The notes: a model not told the origin generated them from the letters alone. A DNA stretch of 64,000 nt from Halovivax cerinus (GCF_024498195.1 NZ_CP101824.1:1984001-2048000); one strand, 5' to 3'; shown: positions 8,432-18,418, counted from the first letter of the stretch. Numbers and translations: made by a program.

Positions 8432-11332
8432 CTACCGATCGTCCCCGAGGCGCGTCTGCAGCTCCTGAATCCGCGAGGCCAGTTCGATTGGCGGCGTCGC
8501 GTTCACGTCCAGTGATTCGAGTTCTTCGAGGACGGCCTCGGTGTCGGGATCCAGTGCAGGCTGGTCCGACGTCGGCGTTTCGGCTGCCGCGGCGCCCGCC
8601 GCGCCGCCGTCGGTGGTCGCCGCGTCGGGGGCTCCACCATCGGCCCCCGGGCCGGCGTGCACTGACGGCTCGGACGCCGACGCAGTCTGCATGGTCCCGC
8701 TCTCTAAGTCGAAGACAGCCTGGACGGGCTCGGACGACCCGCCGCCACGCGCCTCGATGGCCTTCTCCTCGCGCAAGCGGTCGAGGACGTCTCGGGCGCG
8801 GTCGACGACTGGGTCGGGAACACCCGCGAGGTCGGCGACGTGGATCCCGTATGAGCGGTCGGTCGGCCCCTCACGAATGGTGCGCAGGAAGGTCACGTCG
8901 CCGTCTCGCTCGTCCGCCGCAACGTGGACGTTCGCCACGCGCGGGAGGTGTTCGCCCAGGTTCGTCAGCTCGTGATAGTGCGTCGCAAAGAGCGTCTTCG
9001 CACCGACCTCGTTGTGGAGGTACTCCGTGGCCGCCCAGGCGATGGAGATGCCGTCGTACGTCGCGGTTCCACGGCCCACCTCGTCCAGGATGACCAGCGA
9101 GTCCTCGGTCGCGGCGTGGAGGATGTTCGAGAGCTCGTTCATCTCGACCATGAACGTCGAGCGCCCCTGTGCGAGTTCGTCGAGCGCGCCGACGCGAGTG
9201 AAGATGCCGTCGACGAGGCCGATCTCGGCCTCGCGGGCGGGGACGAAGCTGCCGACCTGCGCGAGCAGGACGATGCAGGCCACTTGGCGCATGTACGTGG
9301 ACTTTCCCGACATGTTGGGACCGGTGACGACGACGAATCGGGGTTCGTCGCCACGATCGGCGCCCGACGGCTTCGCCGCGCCGTCGCGGCCCTGACCGTC
9401 GCTGCCGTCACCGTCGTTTGCTTCGACCCGCCCCAGCCTGGCGTCGTTCGGCACGAACTCGGTGGTCTGCTCGACGACGGGGTGGCGACCCGCCTCGATA
9501 TCGATCCCGTCGCCGTCGTGTAGCTCCGGGCGGACCCACCCGTTCTCGGCGGCGTGGGTCGCCAGGCTGGCGAGCGCGTCGACCGTCGCGAGCGTGCGGC
9601 CGACGTCCTGGAGGAGTTCGGCGCGGTCGGCGACGCGCTCGCGCAGTTCGCAGAACAGTTCGTACTCCAGGTCGTGCCGTCGCTCCTCCAGCCGCAGGAT
9701 CTCGCGCTCTTTCTCGTCGAGCTCCGGCGTCGTGAATCGCTTCGAGCTCTTCAGTTGCTTGATCTCCTCGTAGCCTTCGGGGACGCCGTCTGCGGCCGAT
9801 CGGCCGACCTGGATGTAGTACCCATCGGTCTTGTTCCGACCGACGCTGACGTGCGAGAGGCCGTGCTGGTTCGACTCGCGGTCGGCGAGCGAATCGAGCC
9901 ACGCTCGCAGCTCTTCGTGGCGTTCGATCAGTTCGTCGAGGTCGTCGTCGTAGCCGTGCTGGATCACCTCGCCCTGGGTGATCGTCGAGGGCGGTTCCGC
10001 GGCGAGGGCGGCGGCGAGCGACTCGCGCAGGGCGGCCGCCGCCTCGCGGTCGGGCTCGTCGACGATCTCGAAGAGCGGCGACTCGGCGAGTTCGGGCGTC
10101 GACTCGATCGTCTCGGCGATCCGGGGTAACACGGCGAGGGTGTCTCGCACCGAACACAGCGCGCGGGCGTCGGCGCTGCCGTGGGTGGCGCGACTGGCCA
10201 GCCGCGCTAGGTCGGCCGTCTCGCCCAGCGCCTCGCGCATCTCGTCTCTGGCCAGCGCGGCCGAGGCGAGGGCGGCGACGCTATCCTGGCGGCGCTCGAG
10301 CGTCTCGAGCGAGCGACTGGGCCGTTTGAGCCACTCGGCGAGCCGCCGGGCGCCGGCGCTCGAGTCGGTGTGATCGATGGTGTCGAACAGCGATCCGTCG
10401 CGCTCGCCCTGCATCGTCTCGGTGAGTTCGAGGTTGCGCTGTGTCGTCGCGTCGAGCGTCACGTGGTCGTCGCCGCGGTGGGTCCGCAGGCGCGTCATCG
10501 AGGCGAGCACGCCGGCGGCCGTCTCTTCGACGTACGACAGGACGGCACCGGCTGCCGCCACCGTCGGCTCCGGCAGCTCGAGGCGGTCGACTGGCTCCGC
10601 ACCGAACTGTTCCCGGACGGCGTGGGCGGCCCGCTTCGGGGCGAACGCCTCCGCTTCGTGGAGGCTGAGTGTCGCGTCGGTCCGTTCCCGAAGCGCCCCG
10701 AGGAGCGTATCGTCGTTTCGCACCGTCGGCCCCGGGAGCACCTCGACCGGGGCGAATCGGTAACACTCTGTCAGCACCTCGTCGACGTCCGCGGCGTCCG
10801 CGACGAGGAACTGGCCGGTCGTCACGTCGGCGAATGCGAGGCCGTACGCGACGTCCTCGTCGTCGAGTGGTCCACCGGTGCTCGCGGTCGCCCCATCGTC
10901 GTTCGCCCACTCGGCGTGCGCACCGCTCGCACTCGAACCCAGGTCGACGCTCCGGTCGGCCGCCACGACGGTGGCGAGGTACTGGGCGTCGGCGTCGCGT
11001 GTCTCGAGCAGGGTCCCTGGCGTCACCACGCGTTCGATCTCGCGAGCGTGGCCCGTCTCGGTCTCGTACTGTTCTGCGACGGCGACGCGAAAGCCGCGCT
11101 CGACCAGTGCCGTTAGGTACGGCGTCAGGTCGTCGTAGGGCACGCCGGCCATCGGATAGGACTGGCCCTGCGAGGACTTCGAGGTGACCTTGAGGTCCAG
11201 TTCGTCGCCGACGATCTCGGCGTCCTCGCCGAAGAACTCGTAGAAGTCGCCACACTGCATCGCGAGTAGCTCCGCGTCGGTCTCGCCCTTCAGCGAGAGA
11301 AACTCCCCGACGATCCCCGTCGCCTCGGTCAT
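8432..11332 (-). CDS. mutS: DNA mismatch repair protein MutS (MutS1 type)
   Basis: MutS binds mismatches and recruits MutL. The 966-aa protein has the N-terminal mismatch-reading motif (CGDFYEFFGEDA, the F-x-E pair), the connector, lever and clamp domains, and a C-terminal ABC-type ATPase. The ATPase shows VVTGPNMSGKSTYMRQ (Walker A), FMVEMNE, and LVILDEVGRGTATYDG (Walker B). The helix-turn-helix region and the conserved C-terminal tail (VLEELESLDVNATPPIELAS) are also present. The F-x-E motif marks a mismatch-repair MutS rather than MutS2. The ATG at 11330-11332 gives MTEATGIVGEFLSLK. The ORF is open 38 codons further upstream, but that part is arginine-rich and unlike MutS. Confidence 0.97.
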   Translation of the reverse strand: MTEATGIVGEFLSLKGETDAELLAMQCGDFYEFFGEDAEIVGDELDLKVTSKSSQGQSYPMAGVPYDDLTPYLTALVERGFRVAVAEQYETETGHAREIERVVTPGTLLETRDADAQYLATVVAADRSVDLGSSASGAHAEWANDDGATASTGGPLDDEDVAYGLAFADVTTGQFLVADAADVDEVLTECYRFAPVEVLPGPTVRNDDTLLGALRERTDATLSLHEAEAFAPKRAAHAVREQFGAEPVDRLELPEPTVAAAGAVLSYVEETAAGVLASMTRLRTHRGDDHVTLDATTQRNLELTETMQGERDGSLFDTIDHTDSSAGARRLAEWLKRPSRSLETLERRQDSVAALASAALARDEMREALGETADLARLASRATHGSADARALCSVRDTLAVLPRIAETIESTPELAESPLFEIVDEPDREAAAALRESLAAALAAEPPSTITQGEVIQHGYDDDLDELIERHEELRAWLDSLADRESNQHGLSHVSVGRNKTDGYYIQVGRSAADGVPEGYEEIKQLKSSKRFTTPELDEKEREILRLEERRHDLEYELFCELRERVADRAELLQDVGRTLATVDALASLATHAAENGWVRPELHDGDGIDIEAGRHPVVEQTTEFVPNDARLGRVEANDGDGSDGQGRDGAAKPSGADRGDEPRFVVVTGPNMSGKSTYMRQVACIVLLAQVGSFVPAREAEIGLVDGIFTRVGALDELAQGRSTFMVEMNELSNILHAATEDSLVILDEVGRGTATYDGISIAWAATEYLHNEVGAKTLFATHYHELTNLGEHLPRVANVHVAADERDGDVTFLRTIREGPTDRSYGIHVADLAGVPDPVVDRARDVLDRLREEKAIEARGGGSSEPVQAVFDLESGTMQTASASEPSVHAGPGADGGAPDAATTDGGAAGAAAAETPTSDQPALDPDTEAVLEELESLDVNATPPIELASRIQELQTRLGDDR

Positions 11333-11424
11333 ACGAGACCGGTGGGCGTCGACCGGGAAAACCGTGCGGGTTCGACCTGCCTGCGGTGCCCGTCGCCGTT
11401 CGAATACCGCTGCGAGTGAACCGA

Positions 11425-13344
11425 TTACGACACCGACGAGTCGCACGTGGCGTCGGACGTCGCCTCGCTTGGATCGTCAGCAGCGTCCGTCCCCGGGCGG
11501 TCGTATTCGTCGGTGGCGGGTTCACTGCGGTCGGTGTCGCCGTGGTCGGCGGGTGGGCTGTCTTCGATGCCGTCGTAGTAGATGTCGAACTGTGCGCCGC
11601 CGTCGACCGACTCGGTGACGGCGAGCGACCAGCCGTGGGCCTCGACGATCTGGCCGACGATGTCGAGGCCGAGTCCGGTGCCGTCCCGGTTCGTCGTGTA
11701 GCCCGACTCCAGAACTGCATCCCGGTCGTCTTCGGGGATCCCGACGCCGTCGTCGGCGACGTAGAAGCCGACCTTCTCACTGGTTTCGGGAGCGGCTGAT
11801 CGCCCGGTCGCCGAAGCCGGCGCGTCGTCGACGTCGATCGTCCCGACGGTGACGGTGACGTCGGCGCCGCCGTGCTCGACGGCGTTGCGAAACAGGTTCT
11901 CGAGCGCCTGGGTGAGTCTGGACCGATCGGCGGCGACGCGGTGATCGCCGGTCTCGATCCGCAGCGACGCGTCGGCGGTGTCGACACCGTTCCAGGCGGT
12001 GTTCACGAGAACGGCGAGGTCGACGAGGCTGCGTTCGGAGACGACGTCGCCGTGTCTGGCGAGCGTGAGGACGTCCTCGATGATGTGTTCCATCCGGTCG
12101 AGCGAGGTCTCGATCTCGTCGAGTTCGGGGTCGTCGTGGCGCTCGGCGAGGATGGAGAGGTAGCCGTCGGCGACGTTCAAGGGGTTCCGGAGATCGTGGC
12201 TGACGACGCTGGCGAAGCGATCGAGACGTTCGTTCTGGCGTTCGAGTTCTCGTTCGTAGCGGTGGCGTTCGGTGACGTCGCGGAGGATGAGCAGTTGGCC
12301 GACCCGCCGGTCGCCGTCGGTCAGGACGGTCGTCTCGACCGTGAGGTACGTCGGCGTCCCGTCGATCGTGAGTTGGACCGCGGTCGTGGCCGTCTTCTCA
12401 CCGTCGTCGGTCGTCACCCGTCCGTCCGTGTCGAGCCAGCCGGCTATCTGCTCGGGCAGAACGGCGTCGAACTGTCGGCCGAGGGCCGCGTCGCAGCCAC
12501 CGCGGACGTACGTGTCGGCTTGTGGGTTCGCGTCTACGACGCGCCCGTCGCCGTCGAGGACGACGACGCCGTCGGTGATGTGCTCGATCACCGCACCCCT
12601 GGCGATCGGCAGCAGGTCGGTCAGGCGATACCTGAACACGGCGACGGCGAGTGCCCCGGCCGCGACGGTGAATCCCAACGAGGTCGGTTCCATGTCGGTG
12701 TCCGCGAGGACGTATACGACGTTGCTCACCCAGGGAGCGATCGCAGCGATCATGAGCAGCGTCGCTTGCCCGCGATAGAGGTCGTTCGACCGGCGGATGA
12801 ACCCGGCGAGGAGAATCGTCCCGATGGCGAGTAGTCCGTAGGCGTACAGCACGTAGGCGTAAAACCCGAGGCCGTTTTCGAACACGTAGCCGACAGGCGT
12901 CACGTCCGAGGGGACGATCTCCGTCCACAGCAGCGAGTGTGACGTTCCAGTAAGGGCGAGCAGGTACAGGACGGCGGGGACGATGTAGAGTGCACCGAGA
13001 CGGCGGCGCGTGAGAAACTCGTCTGAGTCGGTGTAGACGATGGCGAAGAGGAAGACCGTCGTCGGAACGATGGCGACGCCCAGGTAGTGGATCGTCTGGG
13101 TGACGAGGATCGTCGCTTCGCGACTCTCGACGAGCATACTCGCGAGATCGCCGCCGGTCCACAGCGCGATTCCGGCGGTGAGTAACGCGAGCACTCTCGT
13201 TTCGTCGTGCTCGGGGTTTCGAAGCGCGAGACCCGCGATGACCCCGCTCGTGACAGCGCCGAGCGCGACGGCCACCATGTACGCGGTGGCGAGAGTTACC
13301 ATCATCACGAAATTGTGGTCCGCCGATATAACGGCAGCGGCCAT
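11425..13344 (-). CDS. Membrane sensor histidine kinase, 7TM-PAS-HisKA-HATPase (copy 1)
   Basis: The N-terminal half (about residues 12-240) has seven hydrophobic helices of the haloarchaeal histidine-kinase 7TM type. A PAS domain (about 250-365) is followed by the H-box FASVVSHDLRNPL with phospho-acceptor His383. The HATPase domain has LENLFRNAVEH (N box), VADDGVGIP (G1) and GTGLGLDIVGQIV (G2). An acidic tail ends the protein at 639 aa. The ATG at 13342-13344 precedes the first helix; Met codons about 13 residues in are alternatives. The signal is unknown. No response regulator is nearby. The next gene upstream is a second kinase with an almost identical core. Confidence 0.93.
   Translation of the reverse strand: MAAAVISADHNFVMMVTLATAYMVAVALGAVTSGVIAGLALRNPEHDETRVLALLTAGIALWTGGDLASMLVESREATILVTQTIHYLGVAIVPTTVFLFAIVYTDSDEFLTRRRLGALYIVPAVLYLLALTGTSHSLLWTEIVPSDVTPVGYVFENGLGFYAYVLYAYGLLAIGTILLAGFIRRSNDLYRGQATLLMIAAIAPWVSNVVYVLADTDMEPTSLGFTVAAGALAVAVFRYRLTDLLPIARGAVIEHITDGVVVLDGDGRVVDANPQADTYVRGGCDAALGRQFDAVLPEQIAGWLDTDGRVTTDDGEKTATTAVQLTIDGTPTYLTVETTVLTDGDRRVGQLLILRDVTERHRYERELERQNERLDRFASVVSHDLRNPLNVADGYLSILAERHDDPELDEIETSLDRMEHIIEDVLTLARHGDVVSERSLVDLAVLVNTAWNGVDTADASLRIETGDHRVAADRSRLTQALENLFRNAVEHGGADVTVTVGTIDVDDAPASATGRSAAPETSEKVGFYVADDGVGIPEDDRDAVLESGYTTNRDGTGLGLDIVGQIVEAHGWSLAVTESVDGGAQFDIYYDGIEDSPPADHGDTDRSEPATDEYDRPGTDAADDPSEATSDATCDSSVS
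12031..12306. repeat. Near-identical kinase-core segment shared with 13909-14184
   Basis: The stretch coding for the end of PAS and the HisKA helices of copy 1 matches 13909-14184 of copy 2 almost base for base. The HATPase ends (about 11590-11720 and 13470-13590) are also very close. The intervening regions and the sensor halves are far less similar. Confidence 0.8.
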
Positions 13345-13392
13345 CGCCGATCGCCGAGACCGTCGCGATGGCCCGGTAGTGGGCGGCACAGA

Positions 13393-15225
13393 TCAGGACG
13401 GCCGTGAGTGAACGCCGGTCGCCTCGTCGCCGTCCGGCTCGTGAGCGGGTTCGTAGCGGATCTCGAAGCGAGCACCGCCGTCGATCGACTCGGTGACGGC
13501 GAGCGACCAGCCGTGGGCCTCGACGATCTGGCCGACGATGTCGAGGCCGAGTCCGGTGCCGTCCTGGTTCGTCGTGTATCCCGATTCGAGGACGTCCTCG
13601 CGGGCATCTTCGGGGATCCCGACGCCGTCGTCGGCGACGTAGAAGCCGGCGCTCTCGCTGGTGTCTGGGGCAGCCGATCGCTCGCCGGTCGATCCGTCCG
13701 TGCCGTCGGCCGCGATCGTCCCGACGGTGACGGTGACGTCGGTGCCGCCGTGTTCGACCGTGTTGCGAAAGAGGTTCTCGAGCGCCTGGGTGAGCCGGGA
13801 GGCGTCGGCGGCGACCCGATGACCACCGGTCTCGATTCGGAGCGACGCGTCGGCGGTGTCGACGCCGTTCCACGCCCGATCCGTGATCGTCGAGAGTTCG
13901 ACGACGGTCCGATCGGAGACGGCGTCGCCGTGTCTGGCGAGCGTGAGGACGTCCTCGATGATGTCCTCCATGCGATCGAGCGAGGTCTCGATCTCGTCGA
14001 TCTCGGGATCGTCGTGGCGCTCGGCGAGGATGGAGAGGTAGCCGTCGGCGACGTTCAAGGGGTTCCGGAGGTCGTGACTGACGACGCTGGCGAAGCGGTC
14101 GAGGCGCTCGTTCTGGCGCTCGAGTTCGCGCTCGTAGCGGTGGCGTTCGGTGACGTCGCGGAGGATGAGCAGTTGGCCGACTCGCTGGTTGTCGTCGTAC
14201 AACGTGGTTTTCGTGGCCGAGAGCTGCCGCGATTCGCCTCGCTCTCGGACGCCGACCGTGGTCGAACGGGTCGGGCCCCTGCTCGCTGTTCGATTGTCAC
14301 CCGTCTGCTCGGCGCTGCCCTCGTCTGTCACCAACTCGTCCTCCCCGTCAGTATCGGCCGCGAGCCAGTCGGCGACGGTCGCCGGGAGCACCGCCGTCGC
14401 GCGCTGTCCGAGTGCGCGTTGTGGATCGAGGTCGAGAAACGCGGCGCCGCTCGAGTTCACGTCGCTGACGCGCACCTCCCGGTCGAGGACGACGACGCCG
14501 TCGGTGATCTGCTCGAAGACGGTTCGCCTGGCGATCGGACTGATGTCGATCAGCCGATATTCGAGCACCGCGACGGCGAACGCTGTCGCCGAGATGGCGA
14601 AGCCGAGCGAGGTCGCATTGATCTCGACCCAGCCGGTGACGTAGAACACGTTGCTCGCCCACGGTGTGAGTGCCCCGACGAGGAGGGCGACGATCTGCCC
14701 GCGGTAGAGCCCCGTCGAGGCGGCGAGGTACGTGCCGAGGATTCCCGTGGCGATCGCCAGGAGGAGGTAGCTGTAGACCGTAAACACGACGTAGGCCGGG
14801 CCGTTGTCGAACGCGTAGCCGCTCGGCGGTTGCGTCGACGCCTCGATAGCTGTCCAGATCAGCTGGTGTGCGGGATTGGTGAGAACCAGGCCGACGGTCA
14901 CCGCTGGAACGACTGCAAGCCCGGCGACGCGGGCCGGCGTGAGCGACCACCGATCGGTGTAGATCACGACGAAGCAGAAGATGGCGACCGGTACGACCGC
15001 GACGCCGACCCAGCTCACCTGTACCCATCGGATCGTGGCCGACCGCGACACGACGAGCGCACTCATCAGGTCGCCGCCCGCCCAGATCGCCATTCCGGTC
15101 GTGAGCACGGTGAGCGCGAACGCGTCCGTCCGCTCGCGATGTTGCACCGCGAGCGCCGCGATCCCGAGGCTGACGACCGTCGCGATCCCGAGCCCGACGA
15201 GGTAGGCGGTTTCGATCGCCGACAC
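13393..15225 (-). CDS. Membrane sensor histidine kinase, 7TM-PAS-HisKA-HATPase (copy 2)
   Basis: This 610-aa paralogue has the same domain order as its downstream neighbour: seven helices (about residues 5-225), a PAS domain, His384 in FASVVSHDLRNPL, and the HATPase motifs VADDGVGIP and GTGLGLDIVGQIV. From residue 348 it differs from copy 1 at only 4 of 92 positions through the dimerisation helices, while the 7TM and PAS parts are much more diverged. A low-complexity insertion at about 290-330 is specific to this copy. The start is GTG at 15223-15225, supported by a GAGGTGA element just upstream. It ends 48 bp before the copy 1 start. Confidence 0.93.
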   Translation of the reverse strand: MSAIETAYLVGLGIATVVSLGIAALAVQHRERTDAFALTVLTTGMAIWAGGDLMSALVVSRSATIRWVQVSWVGVAVVPVAIFCFVVIYTDRWSLTPARVAGLAVVPAVTVGLVLTNPAHQLIWTAIEASTQPPSGYAFDNGPAYVVFTVYSYLLLAIATGILGTYLAASTGLYRGQIVALLVGALTPWASNVFYVTGWVEINATSLGFAISATAFAVAVLEYRLIDISPIARRTVFEQITDGVVVLDREVRVSDVNSSGAAFLDLDPQRALGQRATAVLPATVADWLAADTDGEDELVTDEGSAEQTGDNRTASRGPTRSTTVGVRERGESRQLSATKTTLYDDNQRVGQLLILRDVTERHRYERELERQNERLDRFASVVSHDLRNPLNVADGYLSILAERHDDPEIDEIETSLDRMEDIIEDVLTLARHGDAVSDRTVVELSTITDRAWNGVDTADASLRIETGGHRVAADASRLTQALENLFRNTVEHGGTDVTVTVGTIAADGTDGSTGERSAAPDTSESAGFYVADDGVGIPEDAREDVLESGYTTNQDGTGLGLDIVGQIVEAHGWSLAVTESIDGGARFEIRYEPAHEPDGDEATGVHSRPS

Positions 15226-15228
15226 TGC

Positions 15229-15235
15229 TCACCTC
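15229..15235 (-). promoter_or_regulatory. Shine-Dalgarno element deciding a GTG start
   Basis: GAGGTGA on the minus strand, with its GAGGT core five bases before the GTG at 15223-15225, supports GTG as the start of the second 7TM kinase. An A/T-rich stretch about 25-35 bp further upstream (ctttattttcg) is a possible TATA box. Confidence 0.55.
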
Positions 15236-15393
15236 TAGGTGTCTCCGAAAATAAAGCCGATGGCTCACAGACGGCGAAGCTGGCCTCCGACCGCGGTCTT
15301 GCCGTCCGTCAGCTGATCGAGCAATCCCAGCTTTCGAGCGACGATGTTGCCCGCGAAAACTCGGCGCACCCGTCAGCCGGATGCCGGCTCCCG

Positions 15394-15723
15394 TCAGTAC
15401 AACGGTGCCCCCGGGGAAACTCCGAACCCGTCGTCCGGACTTACGAGCACGGGATACCCTTCGTCGCTGGGGACGCCGACGGTCAGCGCCTCCGATTCGA
15501 AGCCTGCGATCCGGACCGATCCCAGGTTCGTCGCACAGAGCACCCGCCGGCCGACGAGGTCGTCCGGGTCGTAGTGATAGTCGAGCTGGGCCGCGGACTG
15601 GATCTCCTCGTCGCCGAGGTCGATCCACAGTTTCGTCATCGCGTCCTTGTTCGTCTCGGGGAACGACTCGGCGTCGACGACCTCGCCGACGCGGAACTCG
15701 GTGTCGAACGGACTCTCGACCAT
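15394..15723 (-). CDS. CsaA-like tRNA-binding domain protein
   Basis: The 109-aa protein is a single EMAP-II/CsaA-type OB-fold domain. It begins FRVGEVVDAESFPETNKDAMTKLWIDLG, matching the VGxI-xaExfPexrkpayKLxIDfG family pattern, and continues with VLCATNLGSVRIAGFESEALTVG. It ends PDDGFGVSPGAPLY, like the usual G-kv-pGxxv tail. Bacterial CsaA has been described as an export-related chaperone; in archaea this domain is mostly known as a structure-specific tRNA binder. Length is typical for CsaA. The ATG at 15721-15723 was chosen over one three codons upstream. It stands alone between the kinases and thiD. Confidence 0.82.
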   Translation of the reverse strand: MVESPFDTEFRVGEVVDAESFPETNKDAMTKLWIDLGDEEIQSAAQLDYHYDPDDLVGRRVLCATNLGSVRIAGFESEALTVGVPSDEGYPVLVSPDDGFGVSPGAPLY

Positions 15724-15840
15724 ACGCCCCACTCCGCGCGATTCGACAAAAAGCTGCCCCGAGATGCTGCCCCGGGATCGTCTCGACCACTCGCACGCGC
15801 GGCCGCGCCGCTTGATTACTCGTCGGACCGGTGATCGAAC

Positions 15841-16722
15841 TTACTCGACGGACCGGCGGTCGAACTGCGGGTTGACCGCGCCGGGTCCCTGCCCGACGCC
15901 GTAGTGGTGGGCGATCGCCTCGGCGACGAAATCGGTAGCGCCGCCGACGGCGTCGACGAGGTCGTCTCCGCGAGCCAGTCGGGCGGCGATTGCGGCCGAG
16001 AGGGTGCAGCCGGAGCCGTGCGTCGCCTCCGTGTCGACGCGCTCGTGCTCGAACGTGGCGACGATCGCGCCGTCGACGAGTTCGCCAGCTCCCTCCCCAG
16101 TGGTGCCTGTCGCGTCGTGGGTTTCTACAGCGTCCGGATCAGCGACGAGCACGTCCGTGATCGTCTCGCCAGGGACGTGCCCGCCCTTCACCAGCGCGGC
16201 GTCGACGCCCGTCTCCAGGAGTCGACGGCCCGCTTCCACCGCCCGGTCGACGCCCGTGATCTCGACGTCGGTGAGGACCGTCGCCTCGTCCGCGTTCGGC
16301 GTGACGACGGTCGCTTCGGCGAGCAGTTCCTCGTACGCGGCCTCGGCGTCCCGATCGAGGAGTCGATCGCCCGACGTGGCGACCATGACCGGGTCGACGA
16401 CGACCGGGAACGTCGCGTCAGCGGCGCGATCGGCGACGAGTGAGACGATCGCCGTCTCGGCGAGCATCCCCGTCTTCGCGGCACCGACGGCGAAGTCGTC
16501 GACGACGGCGTCGATCTGGGCCGCCACCGCCTCGCGGGGCAGGACGTGTGCCGATTCGACACCACGGGTGTGCTGGGCCGTCACGGCCGTGATCGCCGAC
16601 GTCCCGAAGACGTCGTGGGCTGCGAACGTCGACAGATCCGCCTGGATTCCGGCCCCGCCGCCGGAGTCGCTCCCGGCGATGGTGAGGGCAACTGGCCGAG
16701 CGTCGGGTTGTGGCGGTCGCAT
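15841..16722 (-). CDS. thiD: Hydroxymethylpyrimidine / phosphomethylpyrimidine kinase
   Basis: ThiD phosphorylates HMP and HMP-P in thiamine synthesis. The 293-aa protein opens [22 protein letters not shown], the ThiD substrate/nucleotide signature, followed by [31 protein letters not shown] and [24 protein letters not shown] is the anion-hole motif. An acidic insertion of about 25 residues precedes HGSGC. Many archaeal ThiD proteins carry a C-terminal ThiN domain; this one does not. The ATG at 16720-16722 is the first in frame before the homology. The gene is divergent from an exported-protein gene. Confidence 0.93.
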   Translation of the reverse strand: MRPPQPDARPVALTIAGSDSGGGAGIQADLSTFAAHDVFGTSAITAVTAQHTRGVESAHVLPREAVAAQIDAVVDDFAVGAAKTGMLAETAIVSLVADRAADATFPVVVDPVMVATSGDRLLDRDAEAAYEELLAEATVVTPNADEATVLTDVEITGVDRAVEAGRRLLETGVDAALVKGGHVPGETITDVLVADPDAVETHDATGTTGEGAGELVDGAIVATFEHERVDTEATHGSGCTLSAAIAARLARGDDLVDAVGGATDFVAEAIAHHYGVGQGPGAVNPQFDRRSVE

Positions 16723-16899
16723 ACGGAGACCTACCGGCCGGTGGTACAAATCCGTGGTGAATTCGGTTGCGAGTCGACGGTCGACTGGCTCCGGGTACCA
16801 CTTCTGAATACCATATTCGACCACGAATCCACCACGCGTGTCGAACGGTTCTCCGTCGTACGACAGTGGTTTTTGACACCGTTCGGTGTAGACCGGCCC

Positions 16900-18066
16900 A
16901 TGAGTGAGGAGAAACCGGATCGACTCAGTCGCAGCGGTACGAGCCGCGGGAACGAGCGCGTCGGGCGTCGATCGTTGCTCAGCGCGAGTGCCGCCGTCGT
17001 TGCGGTCCTCGGGCAGGGGCGAGTTGGCGACCCGGTGCGCGGACGGTCGCAGATGCCGTCGCCCGATTCGGGAGCTGACACCGTGTCCGCCGAGGACGGA
17101 CGACGAAGCGAAGATGACTACGAAGTCCAGCGTGTGGTGGCAGACGAGTCGGGCACCATCCAGTTCGCCGTGCCGAACGCGTGGGACGACGTCTCTGGGA
17201 CGCCCGTCGAGGGTCACCCGTTTCTCGTCGCCTCGCCTGATCTGAACGGATACGCTACATCCTGGGACGTACCTGGCATCGAGGTCTCGGTTCACCGACT
17301 GGCCCGAGACACACCGGGCGCAGAACTGGACGAGTTACCGCAGTACGGCGGCGCCTGTACGGACGGCGGTCGCCAGCAAACGCGGGTACCGGGGTACGAG
17401 TTCCTGACACAGGGGTGGTTCCACTGTGGGGGAGACGGAACGACGTTCGTGGCGATGGCCGGGAGCGCCACGTCGGACACAGCTGCTGACGCCCGAACCG
17501 GCCCCGGTGACGAGCAGGAGGCCCGGAGCGGGGACGGTTCGAACTCGACGTACGGCATCGTCGTCGGGGCGCAAGGCGTTACTGAGCGAGACCTCGGTGC
17601 GATCGCCGGAGCGGTCCACTCTCTCGATGCCCACCGACCCGACGATCGGGTCATCCAGGCAGCGCCTCGGGTGACGGAAGCATCAGCGAACGGTGTGGAA
17701 GGTCGATTGGCCCCAGGGGAGTCGATTGCAGCGGAGATTCCACCGGGAACCGCGTGCCATCGCTACGCAATCGACGACGTGGCGGCCGGTGATCGGGTGC
17801 GCGTGGACGGCAGTCGAACTGGCGGGCAAGGCCTCCAGGGGTTCTACCTAGTCGAAGCAGGCGAGCGTGTCGGCTTTCCGACGGCGATCGACGCAGTGAT
17901 GAGTAGCCCACACGGGATGAACATCCTGACCGGCGCGGCGGGGCCGTTCACCCTCTCCGGGATGGTTCGCAGTGCCGAATCGGAACTCGTCCTGATGATT
18001 CTTCCTGGTCCGTTTCCGGAGGGGAGTGGACCGTACGAACTCGCAATCGAACGGATGGCCCGGTAA
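16900..18066 (+). CDS. Tat-exported hypothetical protein
   Basis: A 388-aa protein not assigned to a family. The N-terminus has the twin-arginine pattern GRRSLLSASAAVVAVLG, suggesting folded export by Tat, as is common in haloarchaea. A low-complexity Ser/Asp/Glu stretch follows. The mature part has a recognisable feature, VQRVVADESGTIQFAVPNAWDDV, like the small periplasmic or serine-protease-associated domains that begin IxFxvPxxWxdv. Two cysteines (GGACTDGG and FHCGGDG) could form a disulphide. The C-terminal part resembles a beta-rich pre-peptidase-like domain. The ATG at 16900 is followed directly by the Tat region. Confidence 0.7.
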   Translation: MSEEKPDRLSRSGTSRGNERVGRRSLLSASAAVVAVLGQGRVGDPVRGRSQMPSPDSGADTVSAEDGRRSEDDYEVQRVVADESGTIQFAVPNAWDDVSGTPVEGHPFLVASPDLNGYATSWDVPGIEVSVHRLARDTPGAELDELPQYGGACTDGGRQQTRVPGYEFLTQGWFHCGGDGTTFVAMAGSATSDTAADARTGPGDEQEARSGDGSNSTYGIVVGAQGVTERDLGAIAGAVHSLDAHRPDDRVIQAAPRVTEASANGVEGRLAPGESIAAEIPPGTACHRYAIDDVAAGDRVRVDGSRTGGQGLQGFYLVEAGERVGFPTAIDAVMSSPHGMNILTGAAGPFTLSGMVRSAESELVLMILPGPFPEGSGPYELAIERMAR

Positions 18067-18163
18067 GCGTCGGCGCCAGCAGGTCCGGAGACCGTCGCCA
18101 GACGGTTGGTGGTACGACCAGTATCACCGACGGATTCATGCGTTGGTACTATTCAGTAGTCGT

Positions 18164-18418
18164 ATGATCGAAACGATATTTCTGTCTACCCAGTACATCA
18201 GTTTGGGGTCTTTTGTCGGCCAACTCGTCGTCATTGCGAACGTCGTCATGGCGATCTGGACGTTCGTAGACGCGTTCAGTTGGGAGCAGGACGGCCGGCA
18301 CCCGATGATGTGGGCCGTCGTCGTCTTCCTCCTCTCGATCGCTGGATTCTTCCTCTATCTGATGCTCGGGAGGCACGCCTCGTCTCAGGCGGCTGACGGA
18401 CGGCAGTCGAGACCCTGA
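18164..18418 (+). CDS. Small two-helix membrane protein (PLDc_N-like)
   Basis: An 84-aa protein with two hydrophobic helices. The linker holds VDAFSWEQDGRHPMMWAVVVFLL and the end is GFFLYLMLGR, the arrangement of the small PLDc_N / phospholipase-D-nuclease N-terminal family found in many archaea. No catalytic residues are present. It follows the Tat-exported gene by 97 bp on the same strand. Confidence 0.7.
   Translation: MIETIFLSTQYISLGSFVGQLVVIANVVMAIWTFVDAFSWEQDGRHPMMWAVVVFLLSIAGFFLYLMLGRHASSQAADGRQSRP

Noticed and set aside
8924-9523. Plus-strand frames opposite mutS
   Set aside because: Antisense shadow of a well-supported gene; no independent motif.
15841-16722. ThiD-ThiN fusion
   Set aside because: The protein ends at 293 aa without any sequence resembling the ThiN domain.
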